Shown: positions 25,649 to 34,513, counted from the stretch's first letter. The stretch is DNA of 64,000 bases from Williamsia serinedens (GCF_024171725.1 NZ_JAMTCG010000003.1:248001-312000); one strand, 5' to 3'. Program-made: numbers and translations. The notes: generated by a model not told the origin, from the sequence alone.

Positions 25649-26971
25649 TCAGCGCGGTGCCTGCACCAGCCCGGCGCCGACGTCGGAGGCGGGGACGTCG
25701 AGGCGACGTGCCTGCTGTGTCAGCGTCGTCCACAGGTCGCGCCCGCGGCGACCGGTCGTCTGCGCCCACAACGCCGCGATGCCCGCGACGTGCGGCGTCG
25801 CCATGGAGGTGCCGCTGATGGTGTTGTACCGGCTGGCCGCTCCGCCCTCCGACGAGCCGGGCGGGAACACCGGCCACGACGAGTACACGTCGACACCGGG
25901 TGCGGCGATGTCCACGTTCCCGCCCTCGACGTCGGTGCTGCGCGCGGAGAACGGCGCGATCGCCGAGCGCTGGTCGGTGGCGCCGACCGCGGCGATCGAC
26001 GGGCTGTTCGCGGGGACACCCACGAACCCCGGATCGGCCGGGCGGTTCGCGTTGTTCCCCGCTGCCGCCACGATGAGGGTCCCCGCCGACAGGGCACGAC
26101 GGCCGACGGTCTCGTACGCCGCCGACACCGTCCGGACGTCGGCGCCGAGTGACATCGACACGACGTCGACGCGGTTCGTCAGCGCCCAGTTCAGCCCGGC
26201 GAGGATGCCCTCGTCGGCGCCGCTCCCGTCGTCACCCAGGACCTTCCCGACGAACAGTGTTGCCTCGTAGGCGATCCCGAACCGGCGCCCGGTGCTCGGC
26301 GTCCGGGGACCACACGACGTCCCGACGCAGTGCGTGCCGTGCCCGTGGCCGTCCTGCGCGCTCGTGACGCCGTCGACGAACGCGGCCGACGTGATCTCGC
26401 GTCCCGCGAAGTCGGGGTGGGTGAGGTCGAGACCGGTGTCGAGGACCGCGACCCGCACACCGGACCCGGTGGCGCCCGTCGTCGACACACCGGTGGCCAG
26501 CAGCCCCCAGGTGAACTCGTCGGTGTCGGCGAAGGCCTGCGTGGCCAGAGCGGTGGTGGCTACACCGCCGAGACGGGCCGCGAGGTCGGCCACACCGTCG
26601 GAGTAGCCGCGCAGGTAGGCCGCGCGATCGGCGTCGGGGACACCGGTACCCGCAGTCCGGATGCTGTGCACCCGTTCGGGTTCCACGGCGAGGATGTCCC
26701 CGTCGGCCGAGCAGTTCGCCGCCAGTGCGGACGCTTGGTCGTCGTCGGCCGCGACCACCGCGACACCGAGGTCGGCGAAGACGGTCGCCTGCGCCCGCGC
26801 CGTCTGGGTGTGATCGACGACACGATCGCCGAAATCGGCTGTGGACGCGACCTCGGTGAGGCCTGCCACCCGGCGGAGCACGTCGGCGTATCCGGATTCC
26901 CCGGCCGCATCCCCGAAGACGACGAGTCGCCGTCCGGTCTGTGTGCCGTCCGCGTTCGATGTCCCGATCAT
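25649..26971 (-). CDS. S8 (subtilisin) serine peptidase without signal peptide
   Basis: A 440-residue serine protease with the full catalytic triad: D178 in AVLDTGLDLTHPDF, H211 in DGHGHGTHCVG and S389 in SGTSMATPHVAG; N306 is the likely oxyanion residue. The ATG at 26971 has GGAGGG a few bases before it. No signal peptide or membrane anchor is seen, so it should stay in the cytoplasm. The first 150 residues contain no clear I9 propeptide; instead a separate I9-like gene follows. The physiological substrate is unknown. Confidence 0.93.
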   Translation of the reverse strand: MIGTSNADGTQTGRRLVVFGDAAGESGYADVLRRVAGLTEVASTADFGDRVVDHTQTARAQATVFADLGVAVVAADDDQASALAANCSADGDILAVEPERVHSIRTAGTGVPDADRAAYLRGYSDGVADLAARLGGVATTALATQAFADTDEFTWGLLATGVSTTGATGSGVRVAVLDTGLDLTHPDFAGREITSAAFVDGVTSAQDGHGHGTHCVGTSCGPRTPSTGRRFGIAYEATLFVGKVLGDDGSGADEGILAGLNWALTNRVDVVSMSLGADVRTVSAAYETVGRRALSAGTLIVAAAGNNANRPADPGFVGVPANSPSIAAVGATDQRSAIAPFSARSTDVEGGNVDIAAPGVDVYSSWPVFPPGSSEGGAASRYNTISGTSMATPHVAGIAALWAQTTGRRGRDLWTTLTQQARRLDVPASDVGAGLVQAPR

Positions 26972-27081
26972 CGAGCCCTCCCATGGTCGTATTCGCACAC
27001 CGTAATGCGGGCCTGTGACAGCCGCCGCGGCCCGAGGCAGGCGTTAGGCTGTGTCCCACTTCGTCGATGGAGGAGACACGG

Positions 27082-27369
27082 ATGCCCGTACACGGACTGG
27101 TCGCCAAGGCCGCGTCCACGGTGGTGACCGGTGCCGTCGGCGCCGTCGCCTACGACCTCGCGCGCGCGGCGGTGCGGCGCGCGCCCCTGCGTGAGGGCGC
27201 GGTGGTCGTCACCTCGTGGGGTCTGCGCGGCACCCGACGCGCCGAGACGGTGGCCGAGTCCGCACGGCTGTCGGTGGCCGACGTCGTCGCCGAGGCCCGC
27301 GAGCGCATCGGCGAGGAGGCGACGCCGCCCGGTACCGCCGACACCGCAGACCACGGACACGAGCACTGA
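27082..27369 (+). CDS. DUF1490 / PacL-type metal chaperone-like membrane protein
   Basis: A 95-residue member of DUF1490. In mycobacteria these proteins (PacL1-3, beside ctpC, ctpG and ctpV) form membrane platforms that stabilise P-type metal pumps. The N-terminal segment GLVAKAASTVVTGAVGAVAYDLARAAV is the weakly hydrophobic membrane helix; a helical acidic part follows, and the C-terminus DHGHEH (residues 90-95) is the expected metal-binding tail. The ATG at 27082 is preferred over 27067 because GGAGGAG precedes it. It ends 8 bases before the P-type ATPase gene. Confidence 0.87.
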   Translation: MPVHGLVAKAASTVVTGAVGAVAYDLARAAVRRAPLREGAVVVTSWGLRGTRRAETVAESARLSVADVVAEARERIGEEATPPGTADTADHGHEH

Positions 27370-27377
27370 CACCCCCG

Positions 27378-29549
27378 ATGGTGGACGGCGTCGCCGTCCT
27401 GTCCGATGCGGCCGGACGCATCCGCCTCACCGTCGCGTGGGTGCGCGATGACGCCGTCCGAGCCGTCGCGGTGGAGGACGCGCTCGTCAAGATCCCCGGT
27501 GTGCGTGTCGCACATGCCTATCCGCGCACCGGTTCGGTCGTCGCCTGGTACCGCCGGGACACCACCGGGGTGGGTGAACTGGTCCAGGCGATCGTCGCCG
27601 CCCGTGCTGTTCCCGCCGAACTGGTCGCGCGTCGCGCGCCCCATTCGTCGGACGTCGCCAACGCCGACGTCGCACGCATGGCGCTCGGCGGCGCCGCCCT
27701 GGTGGTGCTGGGGATCCGGCGCTACGGGTTCCGACGACCACCGGTCCTCGGCCCGACGGGCCGACTCGCCGCGACCGGCGTCACCATCGTCACCGGGTAC
27801 CCGTTCCTGCGCGGTGCGCTGCGATCCCTCGGCGGCGGCAAGTCCGCCGGCACCGACGCGCTGGTCTCCGCCGCGACCATCGCCAGCCTGCTGCTCCGCG
27901 AGAACGTCGTCGCGTTGACGGTGCTGTGGCTGCTGAACATCGGGGAGTTCCTGCAGGACCTGACGCTCCGCCGGACTCGTCGCGCGATCCGGGACCTGTT
28001 GCGTGGCAACCAGGACACGGCGTGGACGCGTCTGCCCGACGGCACCGAGGTGCAGGTGGGCATCGAGTCCATCACCGTCGGCACCGAGGTCGTCGTGCAC
28101 GACCGAGTCGCCGTGCCGGTCGACGGGGTCGTCGTCGACGGCACCGCGCTGGTCGACCAGTCCGCCATCACCGGCGAGAACCTCCCGGTGGCCGCAGAGG
28201 TCGGCTCCCGGGTGTTCGCCGGGTCGGTGGTGATGAACGGCCGTCTCGTCCTGCGTGCCGAGGCCGTCGGCGACGACACCGCCATCGGACGGATCGTCGC
28301 CCGCGTCGAGGAGGCCCAGCACGACCGCGCCCCCATCCAGACCGTCGGCGAGAACTTCTCGCGACGCTTCGTCCCGGCGTCGTTCGCGCTGTCCGTGGCG
28401 ACGCTGCTCGTGACGCGAGACGTCCGGCGCGCCATGACGATGCTGCTCATCGCGTGCCCCTGTGCGGTCGGACTCGCGACCCCGACCGCGATCAGCGCAG
28501 CCATCGGCAACGGCGCCCGTCGCGGCATCCTCATCAAGGGCGGTTCCCACCTCGAGCGGTCGGGCCGCTTCGACGCGGTCGTGTTCGACAAGACCGGCAC
28601 CCTCACCCAGGGACGGCCGGTGGTCACCAACGTGGTGTCGTTCGATGACGACTGGCAGCCCGAACAGGTGCTGGCCTACGCGGCGTCGTCGGAGATCCAC
28701 TCGCGACACCCGTTGGCGGAAGCCGTGATCCGGTCGACCGAGGAACGTCACATCGCCATCCCGCCCCACGAGGAGTGCGAGGTCCTCGTCGGGCTCGGGA
28801 TGCGCACCCGCGCGGACGGTCGAACGCTGTTGCTGGGCAGTCCCGCCCTGCTGGCCGGCGAGGGGGTCGCCGTCAGCGACGACGCCACCGACTGGGTCGA
28901 CAGGTTGCGACTGCGTGCCGAGACGCCACTGCTGCTCGCCGTCGACGGCACCCTCATCGGACTCATCAGTCTGCGTGACGAGATCCGACCGGAGGCGCTG
29001 TCGGTCCTCGACGACCTGCGTAGCGCCGGTGTGGACCGCATCCTCATGCTCACCGGCGACCACCCGGTCACCGCGGCGGCCGTCGCCGCCGAACTCGGCA
29101 TCGACGAGTGGCGCGCCGAGGTGCTCCCCGAGGACAAGCTCGCGGCCGTCCGCGCGCTCAAGCAGGACGGTCACGTGGTCGCGATGGTCGGCGACGGCAT
29201 CAACGACGCACCTGCGCTCGCCGCGGCCGACGTCGGCATCGCCATGGGCCTCGGTGGTACCGACGTCGCCGTCGAGACCGCCGACGTCGCCCTCGCCTCC
29301 GACGACCTGTCCGCGGTGATCGACGTCCGCGAACTGGGTTCGCGCACCGTCGATCTCATCGGACAGAACTACGCGATGTCGATCGCGGTCAACGCGATCG
29401 GGCTCGCCGTCGGTGCGGGTGGGGCCCTGTCCCCCGTCGTCGCGGCCATCCTCCACAACGCGTCGTCGGTGGCGGTGGTCGCCAACAGCTCGCGACTCAT
29501 CGGGCACCGCCTCGGGGAGGATGCGGCTCCGGCGACCGCTCAGGACTGA
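27378..29549 (+). CDS. P1B-type metal-efflux ATPase, CtpC-like
   Basis: Exports a heavy-metal cation (Zn, Mn, Cu or Cd) using ATP. The 723-residue pump has TGEN (265-268), the transmembrane metal site CPC (360-362), the phosphorylation site DKTGT (404-408), the P1B HP locus (444-445), GDGIND, and a C-terminal NAIGLAVGAGGALSPVVAAILHNASS helix. The N-terminal 80 residues resemble a heavy-metal-associated domain that has lost its CxxC. Together with the PacL-type partner this matches the Rv3269-ctpC pair, which protects against zinc. No metal-responsive repressor is adjacent. Confidence 0.93.
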   Translation: MVDGVAVLSDAAGRIRLTVAWVRDDAVRAVAVEDALVKIPGVRVAHAYPRTGSVVAWYRRDTTGVGELVQAIVAARAVPAELVARRAPHSSDVANADVARMALGGAALVVLGIRRYGFRRPPVLGPTGRLAATGVTIVTGYPFLRGALRSLGGGKSAGTDALVSAATIASLLLRENVVALTVLWLLNIGEFLQDLTLRRTRRAIRDLLRGNQDTAWTRLPDGTEVQVGIESITVGTEVVVHDRVAVPVDGVVVDGTALVDQSAITGENLPVAAEVGSRVFAGSVVMNGRLVLRAEAVGDDTAIGRIVARVEEAQHDRAPIQTVGENFSRRFVPASFALSVATLLVTRDVRRAMTMLLIACPCAVGLATPTAISAAIGNGARRGILIKGGSHLERSGRFDAVVFDKTGTLTQGRPVVTNVVSFDDDWQPEQVLAYAASSEIHSRHPLAEAVIRSTEERHIAIPPHEECEVLVGLGMRTRADGRTLLLGSPALLAGEGVAVSDDATDWVDRLRLRAETPLLLAVDGTLIGLISLRDEIRPEALSVLDDLRSAGVDRILMLTGDHPVTAAAVAAELGIDEWRAEVLPEDKLAAVRALKQDGHVVAMVGDGINDAPALAAADVGIAMGLGGTDVAVETADVALASDDLSAVIDVRELGSRTVDLIGQNYAMSIAVNAIGLAVGAGGALSPVVAAILHNASSVAVVANSSRLIGHRLGEDAAPATAQD

Positions 29550-30010
29550 GGGCGCAGCGCAGCCTCCACACGTTCCAGCAGAGGTCGTTGGGCGGACAGG
29601 ATCTTGCGGCCTGCGGTGTCGAGGTCGAACCACTCGACGCGGTCCACCTCCGGGAATGCCTGCACGCGACCGGATCCGCGCGGCCACTCCATCTCGAAGG
29701 TGTTGCTCACCGACGTGCGCGGGTCGACGTCGACCTCGATGACGAACGCGGTGACCACCTTCCCGCTCTTCTGGGTGATCTCGCCGATGGCCGCCAGTCC
29801 GGCGGGATCGACTGCGACGCCGACCTCCTCGGCGAACTCGCGTGCGGCGGCGTCCCGCGGGTCCTCGTCGGTGTACTCCCCCTTCGGGATCGACCACGCG
29901 CCCTCGTCGCGGCGGGCCCACAGCGGGCCGCCGGGGTGGGCGAGCAGGACCTGAAGGGGCGCTCCGGAGGCGCGGCGGACCGCGATCACCCCGGCGCTAC
30001 GGCGTGGCAA
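29540..30010 (-). CDS. NUDIX hydrolase
   Basis: A 156-residue NUDIX pyrophosphohydrolase, likely active on nucleotides or dinucleoside polyphosphates. The NUDIX box spans residues 44-64 (GEYTDEDPRDAAAREFAEEVG) and fits G-x5-E-x7-REUxEExGU. The N-terminal VLLAHPGGPLWARRDEGAWSIPKG resembles small Ap4A/ADP-ribose hydrolases. The ATG at 30010 lies within the end of the small membrane-protein gene, so both are co-translated. It overlaps the convergent ATPase gene by 10 bases. Confidence 0.9.
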   Translation of the reverse strand: MPRRSAGVIAVRRASGAPLQVLLAHPGGPLWARRDEGAWSIPKGEYTDEDPRDAAAREFAEEVGVAVDPAGLAAIGEITQKSGKVVTAFVIEVDVDPRTSVSNTFEMEWPRGSGRVQAFPEVDRVEWFDLDTAGRKILSAQRPLLERVEAALRPQS

Positions 30011-30146
30011 CGCTCGTCGTCTCCTCTCGGGACGCGCGTCGACGTTCGCACTCGCTGCGGCGGATCGCCGCGCCGATCGTCAGCGCGGTCGCGGCCGCGA
30101 TCATCAGCCACACCACCACGGCTATGACGACGATCACAGCGATCAT
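29997..30146 (-). CDS. Single-helix small membrane protein
   Basis: A 49-residue protein: an N-terminal transmembrane helix (MIAVIVVIAVVVWLMIAAAT) and a basic cytoplasmic tail (RRSECERRRASREE). ATG at 30146 is chosen; a longer form starting at 30179 is possible. It overlaps the start of the NUDIX gene by 14 bases, which favours it being translated. No function can be assigned. Confidence 0.5.
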   Translation of the reverse strand: MIAVIVVIAVVVWLMIAAATALTIGAAIRRSECERRRASREETTSVATP

Positions 30147-30203
30147 GTCGAAATCGTCGCCGTCCGAGGCGAGGAACACAAGGGCCGACGGGCAACGCGC
30201 CGG

Positions 30204-31118
30204 TCACGACTTGCTCACGATCGCGTCGAGCAGCGCGACGATCTCGGCCGGCGCGGGGTAGGAGGCATGCGTTCCCGACGTCTGTACGGCCAGCGAACCC
30301 GCGGCCACCGCCCACCGGATCGCCTCGGGCAGCGCATCACCGACGGCCAGTCGCGCAGCCAGCACGCCGACGAAAGCATCTCCGGCACCGGTGGAGTCGA
30401 CCACCTCCACCTCGGGCGGCGTCACAGAACCGCCCGCCTCGGCTGTCACCCACACAGCTCCCGCCGCTCCGAGTGTGACGACGACCGACAGCGCGCCGCG
30501 ATCGATCACGGACGCGGCGGCCGACCGTGCCTGCGACGGACCGTCGACGACGACGTCGGCGAGGACGGCGAGCTCGTGTTCGTTGACCACCAACGGATCA
30601 CACGACGGCAGCACGTCGGTCACGTCCCGGGCGGGTGCGGCGTTCACGACCAGTCGACCGCGACATGCCTCCGCCACAGCGGCGTTCACTGTCGAGGGGA
30701 TCTCCATCTGACAGACGACGACCGCGGCGTCGGCGACCCGGCGCCGTTCACCGTCGTCGAGTCCGTCCCATGCGTCGTTGGCGCCCGCGTCCAGGACGAT
30801 CGTGTTCTCGCCCGCCGCGACCTGGATGAACGCCGTGCCGGTCGCGGCGTCGGGGACCTCCCGCAGCAGTGCGACGTCGACGTCATGTGCGGCCATCTCG
30901 TCACGGACCGCGCGGCCCTCCGGTCCACCGCCGACGCGTCCGACGAACGCGACGTCGTCGTGCACGCGTCGGGCCGCGACCGCCTGGTTGGCACCCTTGC
31001 CACCCAGGTTGCGACGGACCTCGACCGCCCGCAGCGTCTCACCCGGCCGCGGGAACCGCTCCAGTTCGGCCACGACGTCGGTGTTCACCGACCCGACCAC
31101 CACGACCGACGCACCCAT
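30204..31118 (-). CDS. rbsK: Ribokinase
   Basis: Phosphorylates D-ribose to ribose 5-phosphate in the cytoplasm. The 304-residue PfkB-family protein begins with VVVVGSVNTDVV, has the substrate-binding NLGGKGANQA (37-46) and the C-terminal signature DSTGAGDAFVG, whose aspartate is the catalytic base; NEHELA is also typical. No ribose transporter or repressor is adjacent, so it may salvage ribose from nucleosides. Strict substrate cannot be proved from sequence, but the pattern is ribokinase rather than fructokinase. Confidence 0.92.
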   Translation of the reverse strand: MGASVVVVGSVNTDVVAELERFPRPGETLRAVEVRRNLGGKGANQAVAARRVHDDVAFVGRVGGGPEGRAVRDEMAAHDVDVALLREVPDAATGTAFIQVAAGENTIVLDAGANDAWDGLDDGERRRVADAAVVVCQMEIPSTVNAAVAEACRGRLVVNAAPARDVTDVLPSCDPLVVNEHELAVLADVVVDGPSQARSAAASVIDRGALSVVVTLGAAGAVWVTAEAGGSVTPPEVEVVDSTGAGDAFVGVLAARLAVGDALPEAIRWAVAAGSLAVQTSGTHASYPAPAEIVALLDAIVSKS

Positions 31119-31200
31119 GGGTCCGATGATGCCGGATCGGCGGGCCCGGGCCGCTGAGTAAGGTCGGGTGGGTCACACCAGCGGGCAGCGGAGGTAGGTC

Positions 31201-32904
31201 GTGGACGTCGACGTCATCGTGGTCGGAGCCGGTCTCGCCGGCCTGGTCACCGCACACGAGCTCACGACGGCGGGCCACCGCGTCGCCCTGCTCGACCAGG
31301 AGAACGCCGCGAACCTCGGCGGGCAGGCCTGGTGGTCCTTCGGCGGCCTGTTCTTCGTCGACAGCCCCGAGCAGCGCCGCCTGCGTGTCCACGACTCCCT
31401 CGAGCTCGCATGGCGCGACTGGCAGAACAGCGCCGGGTTCGACCGACTCGACGACGAGGACTCGTGGGCGGTGAGGTGGGCCCGCGCGTACGTCGAGTTC
31501 GCGGCCGGCGAGAAGCGATCGTGGCTCGACGGCCACGGGGTCACCTTCCTCCCGACCGTCGGGTGGGCCGAGCGCGGCGGCATGCGCGCCGACGCGCACG
31601 GCAACTCCGTCCCCCGCTTCCACGTCGCCTGGGGCACCGGCACCGGGATCGTGAAGCCGTTCGCCGAGTCGGCGCGGCGAGCGTCGACCACCGGGTCGCT
31701 CGACCTCCACCACCGCCACCGCGTCGACGAACTGATCGTCGAGGGCGGCGCTGTCGTCGGTGTGCGGGGCTCGCTCCTCGAGCCCGACGTCGCCGTCCGC
31801 GGCGCACCGTCGTCGCGGGTCGTGATCGGCGACTTCGAGATGCGTGCACAGGCGGTCGTCGTCACCTCCGGTGGCATCGGCGGCAACCACGAGATGGTCC
31901 GCAAGTTCTGGCCGGAACGTCTCGGCACGCCCCCGACGACGATGGTCACGGGTGTGCCCGAACACGTCGACGGCCGCATGCTCGACATCGCCGAGTCCGC
32001 CGGGGCCCGGCTGGTGAACCGGGATCGCATGTGGCACTACACCGAGGGTGTCGCGAACTGGGACGCGATCTGGCCGTCGCACGGCATCCGCATCCTGCCG
32101 GGCCCGTCGTCGATGTGGTTCGACGCGCTCGGCCGCCGCCTGCCCGACCCGTGCCTCCCCGGCTTCGACACCCTCTCGACGCTGCGCCACCTGCGCACCA
32201 CGCCGGACATCGCGGTGTACGACCACTCCTGGTTCGTCCTCAACCAACGGATCATCGCCAAGGAGTTCGCTCTCTCGGGCTCGGAGCAGAACCCCGACAT
32301 CACCTCCGGCGGCCGGATGGCGATGGTGCGCGAGCGCGTCCTCGGTTCGGGCGCACCCGCGCCCGTGCAGGCGTTCATCGACAAGGGCGTCGACTTCGTG
32401 ACCGCGTCCACCGTCGAGGAACTCGTGCGGAAGATGAACGGCCTCACCGACTCCCCCCTGCTCGACGCGGCGGCCGTCCGTCGCCAGATCGAGGCGCGCG
32501 ACGCCCAGCTGGACAACGCGTACTGCAAGGACAGCCAGATCATGGCGATCCGCAACTCGCGCGGGTTCATCGGCGAGCGCCTCGGCCGCACCGCGGCTCT
32601 CGGGAAGATCCTCGACCCCGACGACGGCCCGCTGATCGGTGTGAAACTGCACGTGCTGACACGGAAGTCGTTGGGCGGCATCCAGACCGATCTGTCGTCG
32701 CGGGTGCTCGGCCTCGACGGGCAGCCCGTCGACGGGCTGTACGCCGCGGGTGAGGCGGCCGGCTTCGGCGGTGGCGGGGTGCACGGGTACAACTCGCTGG
32801 AGGGCACGTTCCTCGGTGGGTGCCTGTTCTCCGGTCGGACCGCCGGTCGGGCGATCGCCGCGGCCCTGGGCAGTCGTCGTGCCGCCGTGCGGGAGAACGC
32901 CTGA
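31201..32904 (+). CDS. FAD-binding dehydrogenase (fumarate reductase/ketosteroid dehydrogenase-like)
   Basis: A 567-residue flavoprotein of the group that includes fumarate reductase flavoprotein and 3-ketosteroid delta-1-dehydrogenase. FAD-binding loop GAGLAG is near residue 8; the C-terminal segment GLYAAGEAAGFGGGGVHGYNSLEGTFLGG closes the FAD site. The middle part (SGGIGGNHEMVRKFWP, LSTLRHL) resembles the mycobacterial Rv0785-type FAD-binding dehydrogenases. It probably oxidises or reduces a C-C bond next to a carbonyl; the substrate is not known. GTG start at 31201. It lies 2 bases ahead of the HugZ-like gene, so both form an operon. Confidence 0.88.
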   Translation: MDVDVIVVGAGLAGLVTAHELTTAGHRVALLDQENAANLGGQAWWSFGGLFFVDSPEQRRLRVHDSLELAWRDWQNSAGFDRLDDEDSWAVRWARAYVEFAAGEKRSWLDGHGVTFLPTVGWAERGGMRADAHGNSVPRFHVAWGTGTGIVKPFAESARRASTTGSLDLHHRHRVDELIVEGGAVVGVRGSLLEPDVAVRGAPSSRVVIGDFEMRAQAVVVTSGGIGGNHEMVRKFWPERLGTPPTTMVTGVPEHVDGRMLDIAESAGARLVNRDRMWHYTEGVANWDAIWPSHGIRILPGPSSMWFDALGRRLPDPCLPGFDTLSTLRHLRTTPDIAVYDHSWFVLNQRIIAKEFALSGSEQNPDITSGGRMAMVRERVLGSGAPAPVQAFIDKGVDFVTASTVEELVRKMNGLTDSPLLDAAAVRRQIEARDAQLDNAYCKDSQIMAIRNSRGFIGERLGRTAALGKILDPDDGPLIGVKLHVLTRKSLGGIQTDLSSRVLGLDGQPVDGLYAAGEAAGFGGGGVHGYNSLEGTFLGGCLFSGRTAGRAIAAALGSRRAAVRENA

Positions 32905-32906
32905 CC

Positions 32907-33725
32907 ATGGCCGAGACACTGCGCGACCACGGCGATCCGGGTGATGCACCGTCGGTGCCGGCCCCGCTCGTCGAGCCCACGAACCCGGTTCGTCCGAGTG
33001 CGGCCGAGGAGGCGCGGACCATCGCGGCGTCGACGAACACCGCGACCCTGGCCAGCCTCACCGCCGACGGCGACCCCTGGGCGTCGTACGTGACGTTCGG
33101 CCTGCTCGGCGGAGACCCGGTGCTGTGCGTGTCGCACATGGCCGAGCACGGACGCAATCTCGCGACCGATCCCCGTGCCAGCCTCGCGGTCGTCGCCCCC
33201 ACGTCCGACACGGATCCGTTGGCGGGCAGTCGGATCACGCTCGCGGGCCGCGTCGAGAAGCCCACCGGGGACGACTACGACGCGGCGCGGACGGCGCACC
33301 TGGCGGCGGTGCCGGCGGCGAGGTACTACGTCGACTACAGCGACTTCACCCTGTGGGTCCTGCGTGTCGAGCGGGTGCGCTGGGTCGGCGGGTACGGCCG
33401 GATGGACTCGGCGACGGGACCCGATTACGCGGCGGCGCAGCCGGACCCGGTGGCACCGGCGTCCGGGCCGGCGGTCGACCACCTCAACGCGGACCACGCC
33501 GACTCGCTCGCGTCCATGGCGCGGGCGTTCGGTGGTTTCCCCGACGCCACGGCGGCCAGCTGTACGGGCGCCGACCGCTACGGTCTCGACCTCAAGGTGA
33601 CGACACCCCGCGGCGTCGCCTACACCCGCGTCGGCTACACGACACCGATCGACGGCATCGACGATCTCCGCGCCGCCACCGTCGACCTCGCCCGCCGAGC
33701 CCGCGAGACCGCCGAGACCGCCTGA
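32907..33725 (+). CDS. HugZ-like protein (PPOX domain plus DUF2470)
   Basis: A 272-residue protein with an N-terminal split-barrel flavin/heme-binding PPOX domain (about 30-180: ATLASLTADGDPWASYVTFGLL, RASLAVVAP, FTLWVLRVERVRWVGGYGRM) and a C-terminal DUF2470 domain beginning VDHLNADHADSL. This layout is that of HugZ-type heme-iron utilisation proteins, some of which open the heme ring; others bind flavin. The ATG lies 2 bases after the stop of the FAD dehydrogenase. The third 21-bp repeat cluster follows 30 bases after its stop. Confidence 0.85.
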   Translation: MAETLRDHGDPGDAPSVPAPLVEPTNPVRPSAAEEARTIAASTNTATLASLTADGDPWASYVTFGLLGGDPVLCVSHMAEHGRNLATDPRASLAVVAPTSDTDPLAGSRITLAGRVEKPTGDDYDAARTAHLAAVPAARYYVDYSDFTLWVLRVERVRWVGGYGRMDSATGPDYAAAQPDPVAPASGPAVDHLNADHADSLASMARAFGGFPDATAASCTGADRYGLDLKVTTPRGVAYTRVGYTTPIDGIDDLRAATVDLARRARETAETA

Positions 33726-33754
33726 CGCACCTCGCCGGACCCCACCCCCACTCC

Positions 33755-33892
33755 GTCGACTGGGCGGTTCCGGACGTCGACTGGGCGGTTCCGGACGTCG
33801 ACTGGGCGGTTCCGGACACGTGTCATCGCCACCAGCCCAACGGACGTCTGTAACTGCCCACTCGACGTCTGTAACTGCCCACTCGACGTCGG
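33755..33892. repeat. 21-bp tandem/inverted repeat cluster, locus 3
   Basis: Three direct units begin at 33755, 33776 and 33797 (GTCGACTGGGCGGTTCCGGA); after a short spacer three inverted units follow, the first decayed at about 33834, then at 33851 and 33872 (TAACTGCCCACTCGACGTC). The period is 21 bp. The core TGGGC(A/G)GTT is the same as in locus 2. It separates the convergent HugZ-like and LemA genes and could serve both as a terminator. Confidence 0.87.
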
Positions 33893-33924
33893 AGGCACGG
33901 CGCCCGGAGGCCGCATGACGACCG

Positions 33925-34488
33925 TCAGAAGCTGACGGTCGGGGGCGCCTGCTGACCCTCGGGGGCCTTGTAGAACTCCCGACGACCCACCTTCGCGATC
34001 CCGGAGAAGAACATCCACGGGATCGTCGAGACGAGGGTGTTCAGGGTGCTCACCGCGTCGTTGTAGTACTGCCGGGCGAACGAGATCTGGTTCTCGGTGT
34101 CGGTGAGCTGGCGCTGGAGGTCGAGGAAGCTGCTGTCGGCCTTGAGGTCCGGGTAGGCCTCGGCGACGGCCATCACGTCGACGAGGGACTTCTGCAGCTG
34201 CGCGTCCGCGGCAGCCTTCTCCGGTACCGACCCGCCCTGCGCGGCTGCCGCGACGCGTGAGCGCGCCTCGGTGACGGCCTCCAGCACACCCTTCTCGTGT
34301 GCCGCATAGCCCTTCACCGTGTTCACCAGGTTGGGGATCAGGTCTGCGCGGCGGGTCAGCTGCACGTCGATGCCGCCGAGCGCCTCCTGGGCGCCGATGT
34401 CGGCCTTGCGCAGCTTGTTGAAGCCGACGACGCCGCCGATCACCAGGATCACCACGACGACGACGATCACGATCAGCGCGATCAGCAT
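33925..34488 (-). CDS. LemA-family membrane protein
   Basis: A 187-residue protein with one N-terminal transmembrane helix (ALIVIVVVVVILVIGGVVGF) and a long helical domain with the LemA hallmarks LRKADIGAQEALGGIDVQL, RRADLIPNLVNTVKGYA and FARQYYNDAVSTLNT. Function is not established; LemA proteins are often next to DUF2207 membrane proteins, as here. The ATG at 34488 has GAGGAG about 8 bases upstream and lies 25 bases after the DUF2207 stop, so the two form an operon. Confidence 0.92.
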   Translation of the reverse strand: MLIALIVIVVVVVILVIGGVVGFNKLRKADIGAQEALGGIDVQLTRRADLIPNLVNTVKGYAAHEKGVLEAVTEARSRVAAAAQGGSVPEKAAADAQLQKSLVDVMAVAEAYPDLKADSSFLDLQRQLTDTENQISFARQYYNDAVSTLNTLVSTIPWMFFSGIAKVGRREFYKAPEGQQAPPTVSF

Positions 34489-34513
34489 GCGAGAACTCCT
34501 CTGTCACCGGTTG

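Noticed and set aside
27150-29921. 923-codon minus-strand frame opposite the metal ATPase
   Set aside because: It is the low-complexity complement of the P-type ATPase gene; arginine, histidine and aspartate-rich, with no domain. High GC content leaves such long shadows.
31039-32949. 636-codon minus-strand frame opposite the FAD dehydrogenase
   Set aside because: No recognisable domain; the plus-strand gene is complete and in an operon with its neighbour.
8292-33892. The 21-bp repeats as CRISPR arrays
   Set aside because: Units follow each other without unique spacers, occur in both orientations within a cluster, and no cas genes are in the window.
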